Notes under the pieces: model-generated
The model's input: the letters and a program-made list of their open reading frames with translations, nothing else
What the model was told of the DNA's origin: nothing
Databases searched by the model: none
Position numbers and translations under genes: made by a program
DNA from: Rhizobium halophilum
GTDB lineage: Bacteria > Pseudomonadota > Alphaproteobacteria > Rhizobiales > Rhizobiaceae
Length of the DNA: 47,111 nt
Direction: 5' to 3'
Assembly (NCBI RefSeq): GCF_021648825.1
Contig: NZ_JAKJHS010000014.1
Coordinates: forward strand, 1 to 47,111
In this document: positions 41,332 to 47,111 of the stretch, in pieces
Numbering within the stretch: position 1 is the first letter of the stretch
How the letters are laid out: every line of letters starts with the position of its first letter

Positions 41332-42840
41332 ATGACAGACAGTTCAAGTGCAAAAGCAAAGACCGGCGTGGAGGGACTGGACGACATATTGTCCGGCGGA
41401 CTCTCGCGCCGGCATGTCTTTCTGCTCGAAGGGGCGCCCGGCTCCGGCAAAACGACGGTCGCCTTGCAGTTCCTCTTGGAAGGAGCCAGCATCGGCGAGC
41501 GCTGTCTGTACATCACCCTTTCGGAAACCGAGGAAGAACTGCGGGACAGTGCCCTCTCGCACGGGAAGGACATCGGTGACCAGATCGAGATCTTCGAGCT
41601 CGTTCCGCCTGAAAGCCTACTGGACGCCGAACAGCAGCAGAGCCTCCTGTACTCTTCCGACCTTGAGCTCGGCGAAACAACCAGGCTTATCTTCGAAGCG
41701 TTCGAGCGCGTAAAGCCCCACCGGGTGGTGATCGACAGCCTGTCCGAAATTCGGCTCTTGGCCCAGAGCTCTTTGCGCTACCGCCGCCAGATCCTCGCGC
41801 TGAAGCACTTTTTCTCGCGCTCGGACGCGACCGTGCTGCTGCTGGACGACATGACATCCGATGCCACGGACAAGACCGTCCACAGTGTCGTGCACGGCGT
41901 CATCCATCTCGAGCAGCTCGCTCCCGGGTACGGATCCGAGCGTCGCCGGCTCCGGGTTCTCAAGTACCGAGGCCAGGCCTTTCGCGGGGGCTATCATGAT
42001 TTCATCATCAAGACCGGCGGCGTGGCGGTCTTCCCGCGGCTGCGCGCCCTGGAACACCGCTTGACGTTCGAGCGGTCCGTGCTGACGAGCGGCATCAGCG
42101 AGTTCGACGACCTTCTGGGCGGCGGCATCGCGCGTGGCTCCAGCACGCTCCTGATCGGCCCGGCCGGCACCGGAAAGAGCCTCTTTGCCCTCCAGTTCGT
42201 TGAAGCCGCGACCCGACGCGGAGAACGCGCCGCGATCTTCGTTTTCGACGAGGAACTGGGGCTGCTGTTTGCTCGCACGAAGCAGATGGAGCTCGATCTT
42301 GAAGCCCTGCGCGACAAGGGCCTGATCCACATCGAGCAACTCGACGCTGCCGAACTCTCGCCCGGCGAGTTTGCCCAGCGCGTCCGCGACAGGGTCGCCA
42401 GCTTCGATGCCAAGACCGTCGTCATTGACAGCATCAACGGCTACCAGGCTTCCATGCCGGAGGAGAACGCCCTCATCCTGCACATGCACGAACTGTTGCA
42501 GTATCTGAACAGGCAGGGTGCCAACACCTTCATCACGGTTGCGCAGCACGGTCTGGTCGGCGACATGAAGTCGCCGGTGGATGTGACCTACCTTGCCGAT
42601 ATCGTTATCCTGCTGCGCTACTTCGAGGCGGATGGTCGGGTTCGCCGGGCCATCTCGGTAATCAAGAAGCGCATGGGGCAGCACGAGGATACGATCCGCG
42701 AATACAAGATCGGCTCAAAGGGGCTGACGCTCGGCGAACCGCTTTCCGGATTCCAGGGGATCCTGCGTGGCGTCCCTGTTTTCGTGGGAGACCGCCAACC
42801 CCTTTTGCAACAATTCGGCGAGGATGGCACCAATTCCTGA
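41332..42840 (+). CDS. KaiC-like double-RecA ATPase
   Basis: 502 residues with two KaiC domains. CI Walker A is GAPGSGKT (34-41), followed by TLSETEEEL with the catalytic-type Glu pair; CII Walker A is GPAGTGKS (276-283). The region matching the KaiC phosphorylation pair is VTYLAD with Thr419-Tyr420 in place of Ser-Thr, so autophosphorylation may involve Thr419 alone. The C-terminus matches KaiC (IKKRMGQHEDTIREYKIGSKGL). KaiA and KaiB are absent. In alphaproteobacteria KaiC-like proteins are linked to histidine kinases and stress or redox signalling; the next gene is such a kinase. Stop overlaps its start. Confidence 0.9.
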   Translation: MTDSSSAKAKTGVEGLDDILSGGLSRRHVFLLEGAPGSGKTTVALQFLLEGASIGERCLYITLSETEEELRDSALSHGKDIGDQIEIFELVPPESLLDAEQQQSLLYSSDLELGETTRLIFEAFERVKPHRVVIDSLSEIRLLAQSSLRYRRQILALKHFFSRSDATVLLLDDMTSDATDKTVHSVVHGVIHLEQLAPGYGSERRRLRVLKYRGQAFRGGYHDFIIKTGGVAVFPRLRALEHRLTFERSVLTSGISEFDDLLGGGIARGSSTLLIGPAGTGKSLFALQFVEAATRRGERAAIFVFDEELGLLFARTKQMELDLEALRDKGLIHIEQLDAAELSPGEFAQRVRDRVASFDAKTVVIDSINGYQASMPEENALILHMHELLQYLNRQGANTFITVAQHGLVGDMKSPVDVTYLADIVILLRYFEADGRVRRAISVIKKRMGQHEDTIREYKIGSKGLTLGEPLSGFQGILRGVPVFVGDRQPLLQQFGEDGTNS

Positions 42841-44869
42841 TCGCGATGTGTTTGGCCTGATCCACGCTCCGCTCGGCCGCGACGCGCAGATCGCTGCTAC
42901 CTTGCTGCAGGAAGCGGAGCTGCGGGCTAAGATTGCCCCGACGCTGGAGGCCCTGGTGGCGGACCTCAGCGAGAACGTCGCCTTCGCAGTGATGACGGAA
43001 GAGGCGCTGCGCTCTGCCGACCTGCGTCCGCTCGTTTCCTGGATCGAGACGCAGCCGAGCTGGTCCGACCTTCCGTTCATCATCCTAACGGCCCGCGGCG
43101 GCGGCCCCGAGCGCAACCCCGCCGCCGCGCGGCTTTCGGACGTCCTCGGCAACGTGAGCTTCATCGAGCGGCCCTTCCACCCGACGACCTTCATCAGTGT
43201 CGGCCGTTCCGCCATGCGGGCACGACGCCGGCAATACGAGGCGAGCGCCCGCATGGAGGCCCTGGACGAAGGGGAACGTCGCCTGCAAACGGCGCTGGCG
43301 GCGGGCCGCCTCGGGACGTGGGAGCTCGATCTCACCACCAACATCCTGACCACCTCGGCCACCTGCCGGGCCATCTTCGGCCGCGGACCCGACGATGACT
43401 TCACTTATGATGACCTGTTGCAGGCCATCCATCCGGACGACGTGGCGCGCATGAAAGACGCGGTGCGCAACACGATCGAGACCGGAGCCGACTACGCCAT
43501 CGCCTACCGGACCGTCTGGCCGGACGGCTCGGTCCACGGCGCCGAGATCCGGGCGCAGCTTTACCGCGACCGGACCGGACATCCGATCAAGCTCGTGGGC
43601 GTTTCGGCCGACATCACCGATCGGCTGCAGGCCGAAGAACAGCAGCGGCATCTCAACGAGATGCTGGAAGAGCGCGTGGCCGAGCGGACGCGCGAGCTGC
43701 AGGAGGCCCACAGGCTCGTGCTGGCCGAGGTCAGCCAGCGGGAACGGGCGGAGGAGCAGCTTCGCCAGGCGCAGAAGATGGAGGCGATCGGCCAGCTGAC
43801 CGGCGGGGTGGCGCACGACTTCAACAACCTCCTCATGGCAGTCCTCGGCAATCTGGAACTGCTGCGCAAGCATGTGGCCGGCGACGTGAAGGCGACCCGG
43901 CTGATCGATGGCGCGCTCCAGGGCGCCCAGCGCGGCGCCTCGCTCACCCAGCGGCTGCTGGCCTTTGCCCGCAGGCAGGACCTTCACGTGGGCGCAGTCG
44001 ATCTCGCCGGCCTCGTGACGGAGATGGAGGACCTTTTGCAGCACTCGGTGGGGCCCCGCATCACCATCGAACTGGCCGTGCCCGAGCGTCTTCCGCCCGT
44101 GTCGGCCGATGCCAACCAGGTGGAACTCGCGCTCCTCAACCTCGCGGTCAACGCCCGCGACGCGATGCCGGACGGCGGAACGATCCGCATCGAGCTGAAG
44201 GATACGGACCAGCCGGCGGACTCGGAGACGCTGGCACCTGGCCGCTATGTCGTTCTCTCGGTCATCGACCAGGGCCTGGGCATGGATGCGCAAACGCTGC
44301 AGAAGGCGATCGAGCCCTTCTTTTCCACCAAGGAACTCGGCAAGGGCACCGGCCTCGGCCTGTCCATGGTGCACGGGCTGGCGCTGCAGCTGGATGGTCG
44401 TTTGACGCTGAAAAGCGCGCCGGGCCAAGGGACCACGGCGGAGCTCTGGATCCCCGTGTCGACCACGCAGATCGAGGACAAGGAGCCGGATGTCGCCCCC
44501 GCCGGACCGCGCGACGATGCCGGGCCGAAGCGGATCCTGCTGGTCGACGACGACGTGCTCATAGCGATGAGCTCGGCCGACATGCTGAGCGACCTCGGCC
44601 ACGAGGTGACGGAAGCCCATTCCGGGAAGGAGGCGCTCGCCCTGATCGATGGCGGCGCCACCTTCGACCTCCTGATCACCGATTATTCCATGCCCGGCAT
44701 GACCGGCGCGGAACTGGCGAAGGCCGCCCGGGATCGTCTGCCGGGGCTGCCGATCCTGCTCGCCTCCGGCTATGCCGACCTGCCGTCGGGCGTGGAAATC
44801 GACGTGGCGAGGCTGGCAAAGCCCTATTCCCAGGATCAACTGGCCGCCATGCTCGCCAAGATGCTGTAG
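42824..44869 (+). CDS. hybrid sensor histidine kinase/response regulator
   Basis: 681 residues from ATG 42824, overlapping the KaiC stop by 17 bases; a GTG at 42767 is also open. N-terminal ~140 residues are a receiver-like domain ([28 protein letters not shown]) without a clear phosphoacceptor Asp. A PAS domain ([29 protein letters not shown]) and a coiled coil ([21 protein letters not shown]) follow. The kinase core has His331 in [10 protein letters not shown]-box [11 protein letters not shown]-boxes DQGLGMD and [11 protein letters not shown]. The C-terminal receiver has Asp620 in [12 protein letters not shown]. Paired with the KaiC-like gene, it probably senses a cell state transmitted through KaiC. 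Confidence 0.92.
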   Translation: MAPIPDRDVFGLIHAPLGRDAQIAATLLQEAELRAKIAPTLEALVADLSENVAFAVMTEEALRSADLRPLVSWIETQPSWSDLPFIILTARGGGPERNPAAARLSDVLGNVSFIERPFHPTTFISVGRSAMRARRRQYEASARMEALDEGERRLQTALAAGRLGTWELDLTTNILTTSATCRAIFGRGPDDDFTYDDLLQAIHPDDVARMKDAVRNTIETGADYAIAYRTVWPDGSVHGAEIRAQLYRDRTGHPIKLVGVSADITDRLQAEEQQRHLNEMLEERVAERTRELQEAHRLVLAEVSQRERAEEQLRQAQKMEAIGQLTGGVAHDFNNLLMAVLGNLELLRKHVAGDVKATRLIDGALQGAQRGASLTQRLLAFARRQDLHVGAVDLAGLVTEMEDLLQHSVGPRITIELAVPERLPPVSADANQVELALLNLAVNARDAMPDGGTIRIELKDTDQPADSETLAPGRYVVLSVIDQGLGMDAQTLQKAIEPFFSTKELGKGTGLGLSMVHGLALQLDGRLTLKSAPGQGTTAELWIPVSTTQIEDKEPDVAPAGPRDDAGPKRILLVDDDVLIAMSSADMLSDLGHEVTEAHSGKEALALIDGGATFDLLITDYSMPGMTGAELAKAARDRLPGLPILLASGYADLPSGVEIDVARLAKPYSQDQLAAMLAKML

Positions 44870-44923
44870 CGTCGCCACTCCAGCCTCGCCGGCGTCACCG
44901 GGTCACCGCATCACCGCCTCGTC

Positions 44924-45406
44924 TCAGGAAATCACAACAAGCTCCAGCTCCTGCCCCGCGACCGAAACGACCTCCCCCACCCGCTTTCCCATCAGCTGCC
45001 GGGCGACGGGAGACACATAGGAAATCGTGCCCGCCTTGGGATCGGCCTCGTCCTCGCCGACGATCCGGTAGCGCTGCACCCGCCCGTCCTCGCGCGAAAA
45101 GGTCACCGTGCTGCCGAAGGCCACGACCTCCGACGCCAACGGCTCGGGCACGACCTGCGCCGAACGCACACGCTCGGTGAAATAGCGAAGATCCCGCAAA
45201 GGCCCCGCCGCCTGCCGCCGCCGCTCATTGACGTCCTCGATGGCACTCGCCGCCCCATAAGCCTCGCGCGCCTCCTCCAGCTGCCGCGTCAACGCCTCCA
45301 GCCCCGCCTCCGTCACGAGGTTCGGATGCGGCGAGACCGGCCGGTCCGGCAACAACGTCTCCGCCGCCGTTTCCGCACTCTCTTCCTTGACGAAGGCAAC
45401 GCTCAT
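44924..45406 (-). CDS. GreA/GreB family protein
   Basis: 160 residues. N-terminal coiled coil (NLVTEAGLEALTRQLEEAREAYGAASAIEDVNERRRQAAGPLRDLRYFTERV) and C-terminal FKBP-like domain (GSTVTFSREDGRVQRYRIVGEDEADPKAGTISYVSPVARQLMGKRVGEVV) are both complete. Gre factors stimulate cleavage in backtracked RNA polymerase. The acidic tip of the coiled coil needed for cleavage has Glu-Asp (AIEDVNE). It is not the main greA; the secondary factor resembles Rnk/GreB-type regulators. It converges with the kinase gene. Confidence 0.86.
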   Translation of the reverse strand: MSVAFVKEESAETAAETLLPDRPVSPHPNLVTEAGLEALTRQLEEAREAYGAASAIEDVNERRRQAAGPLRDLRYFTERVRSAQVVPEPLASEVVAFGSTVTFSREDGRVQRYRIVGEDEADPKAGTISYVSPVARQLMGKRVGEVVSVAGQELELVVIS

Positions 45407-45633
45407 GGGGGGCTCACTCTTCCCTGCTGCATTTCCTCAGACCGGATATAGGCCGGAGGCCGCAACTCCTCCAGCTTTCGGACAGGTTGATCGTCCGCGG
45501 TTCGATCAAGCGTGCCGCTGCGGCCGTTTCGCGCCGCCATGTCAGTCATGGAGACTAGCTCTGAAACTTGCCGAAAGCAGACCTCACAACGACCTGTAAC
45601 AGACGGTAAAGCGCGCTGCAGCGTGATCGCTGC

Positions 45634-46698
45634 CTAAGTGGGGCTAGCCGCTCCACGAGGACTGTCCCATCGCAGGCGCTTCACTTGGTCGTCCTGTAAA
45701 CGGAAGATCGAAAGGCCGTCCCCCTGATTCAACTCTGCCCATCGGGCGAGAACCTTCTCGGTCTCTGCTTTCCCTGCCGCCCAGCGACGCCGAATGGATT
45801 GCGCAGAGAACTCTAGAGATTTGCCGCCGATCTCCTGATCGTTTCCATCATAGGAAATATGCACAATCGCTGCCTTTGCCGATGAATCCGATGTCGCCGA
45901 ACTTGTGATAGCCTGCAAGGCATGTCGGCTCTGTGACGCGAAGATCAGGTCCTGCGCCCGTTTCACGGCGTCATCGAGAGAGTCTGGTGCCCTGCCACGA
46001 GCCGGTACTAGATCGAACGCCAGGCAAAGCACATCATCTGCATCGTTGGACGCAAACAATGGCGCAATCGGTAGGTTGGCGGAGACGCCGGCATCGACGC
46101 AGAGACGTCCATCAACTTTGACCGGCGGGAAGGCGATGGGAAAGGCTGCACTCGCCATCAGATGATCGAGTTCTATCCCACCCGAATGGCTGTCGAACGT
46201 GACGTCCTCGCCTGTTTCCAGGTCTACGGCAGTTGCAAGAAGCCGCACGGGGCCATCTGAGAGCCGACCGAAGTCGACGAGTTCACTTAGCGTCTTACGG
46301 AGCGGGGAGGTATCGAACAGGTATGCCGAAGAGCGGGTGCCCGGCAAAAGTGGCAGCAGGCTCGGGAGGGTCCGGTGAAAGAGGCCGGTCCGCCCGTAGG
46401 CAAGCGTCTGCAACAACGACAGCCACTCCCCTGCACGATGGCTAGAAAAAGCGCCGGCCATGGGGAGCGCAGTCTCATACTGAGCCGCGTGACCCCAAAA
46501 CTGGCGCAGGCGGTCCACGCGGTCTTCCGGTGCGTTTCCCGCGATGATCGCGCCCATGATTGCGCCTACGGAGGCGCCAGCGATGCGGATAGGTGCCGCT
46601 CCCGCAGCCGAGAGCGCGTCGTAGGCGCCAGCATGATAGGCCCCGAGAGCGTTGCCTCCAGAAAGGCAGAGCCATAGCTCCCTTTCACGTCCCACCAA
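45634..46698 (-). CDS. patatin-like phospholipase
   Basis: 354 residues. It has the patatin fold: oxyanion loop CLSGGNALGAYHAG, nucleophile Ser43 in GASVGA (GxSxG) and the dyad Asp202 in VDAGVSANLP (DxG). The C-terminal ~130 residues are alpha-helical with RRRWAAGKAETEKVLARWAELN, resembling the DUF3734-type patatins. It hydrolyses acyl chains from phospholipids or related lipids; no signal peptide is visible, so it acts in the cytoplasm or at the inner face of the membrane. It stands alone, between two gaps. Confidence 0.92.
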   Translation of the reverse strand: MVGRERELWLCLSGGNALGAYHAGAYDALSAAGAAPIRIAGASVGAIMGAIIAGNAPEDRVDRLRQFWGHAAQYETALPMAGAFSSHRAGEWLSLLQTLAYGRTGLFHRTLPSLLPLLPGTRSSAYLFDTSPLRKTLSELVDFGRLSDGPVRLLATAVDLETGEDVTFDSHSGGIELDHLMASAAFPIAFPPVKVDGRLCVDAGVSANLPIAPLFASNDADDVLCLAFDLVPARGRAPDSLDDAVKRAQDLIFASQSRHALQAITSSATSDSSAKAAIVHISYDGNDQEIGGKSLEFSAQSIRRRWAAGKAETEKVLARWAELNQGDGLSIFRLQDDQVKRLRWDSPRGAASPT

Positions 46699-46844
46699 AG
46701 CCAGGTCCCTTTCTCACTGCATGAAGGAAGGCGACTTCTTCAGCGCCCCCCGGCACGAATAGTATAGCACGGCGGTCAATCATGGCCTGCGCCATCACCG
46801 ATAGGTTTTCATGCCGCGAAAAAGATCTCAGCCTGATGACGCCA

Positions 46845-47111
46845 TCAGTCAGAAACACGGCGATACATGAGCTTGCGTTTGAGGAGGATGATCAAGCCGC
46901 CGCTCACCAGGACGCAGAGTACCTCCGCCACCCACCGCGACGCTCCGCCGAGGATCAGATGCGGAAGTCCTGTCGCCAAGCCCATGCCGACAAGCGCCAT
47001 GGCAGGGATCAAGGCCAAGGCTACCATGACGCCGGTGCCGAGGACCTTCATGCGTGAGGACACGATGATCCCACCTGCCAGTCCGGCAAGAAGGGATGTT
47101 GCGATGCCGCT
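46845..47111 (-). CDS. DUF389 family membrane protein, C-terminal part (cut by the window edge)
   Basis: The frame is open from the window end to the stop at 46845, so the start lies outside and the apparent GTG at 47063 is internal. At least 88 residues are visible: helices SLLAGLAGGIIVSS, VLGTGVMVALALIPAMALVGMGLA and WVAEVLCVLVSGGLIILL, with the G-V-x-V-A-L-x-P motif usual in DUF389. This family of multi-span membrane proteins has no settled function. The final residues are basic (KRKLMYRR), so the C-terminus is probably cytoplasmic. Confidence 0.7.
   Translation of the reverse strand, partial: SGIATSLLAGLAGGIIVSSRMKVLGTGVMVALALIPAMALVGMGLATGLPHLILGGASRWVAEVLCVLVSGGLIILLKRKLMYRRVSD

Noticed and set aside
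41617..42684. 355-residue frame opposite the KaiC-like gene
   Set aside because: No start signal; the composition is a mirror of the KaiC domains.
41332..42840. A circadian clock KaiC
   Set aside because: KaiA and KaiB are absent and the phosphorylation pair is changed; a stress or signalling role with the adjacent kinase is more likely.
43085..44878. 597-residue open frame opposite the hybrid kinase
   Set aside because: Long only because the GC-rich third positions of the kinase gene remove stop codons on the other strand.
45407..45633. A small gene between the GreA/B-like and patatin genes
   Set aside because: The only frames are Arg/Pro-rich without start signals. A TTGATC/GATCAA inverted repeat (45487-45509) is present but has no clear role.

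Overview
The window looks like the chromosome of an alphaproteobacterium in the Rhizobiaceae (Rhizobium/Agrobacterium/Shinella/Ensifer group). The evidence is high GC content, an NDUFS4-like complex I accessory protein, a double cold-shock-domain protein, a class I PHA synthase, two tandem tRNA-Glu genes and several small hypothetical proteins of rhizobial type. The genus cannot be fixed by eye.

Layout. (1) 1-2091: tRNA-Arg(TCT), a complex I NDUFS4-type gene, an orphan polysaccharide-export ABC permease and a 43-residue membrane protein; the first ~80 bases may be an insertion-sequence end. (2) 2092-20090: an ~18-kb integrated element inserted at the 3' end of tRNA-Pro(TGG) and bounded by a 25-bp exact direct repeat. 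Reading its minus strand from right to left it carries a tyrosine integrase with its own terminator. A tightly overlapping operon follows: portal, GTA gp10-like tail chaperone, fused prohead protease/capsid, second chaperone-like protein, HNH nuclease, HTH-repeat protein, head-tail connector, HK97-gp10, DUF3168, head closure, terminase small and large subunits, and tape measure with an M15 peptidase domain. Next come a rolling-circle-type HUH/YxxK Rep, small membrane proteins and unknown genes under a consensus promoter. Two cargo-like plus-strand genes lie beside attL. (3) 20145-22950: DUF192 protein, cold-shock protein, glyoxalase I, a lipoprotein and two tRNA-Glu genes. (4) 22951-34664: housekeeping genes recJ, hom, an aminotransferase, phaC, sfsA, map, radC, sthA and rpsD. 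(5) 35027-47111: a HerA-like ATPase, a TetR/SDR divergent pair, small unknowns, a sorbosone-dehydrogenase-like protein, a KaiC-like ATPase overlapping a hybrid histidine kinase, a GreA/B-like factor, a patatin and a truncated DUF389 membrane protein.

The item most worth study is the 18-kb element. It has every gene expected for building and filling an HK97-type head, and a plasmid-like HUH replication initiator. I can recognise no tail tube, baseplate, fibre, lysis or repressor gene. Its packaging genes are also in an unusual order, with the terminase after the connectors and the chaperones around the capsid gene. It may be a capsid-encoding satellite or a phage-plasmid hybrid that depends on a helper phage for tails, or a decayed prophage. 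The reading frames look intact, which favours a functional element.

In the flanking chromosome the genes appear mostly ordinary. The KaiC/histidine-kinase pair and the TetR/SDR pair are the clearest regulatory modules. All functional calls rest on recognition of motifs and family resemblance by eye; no database search was run.
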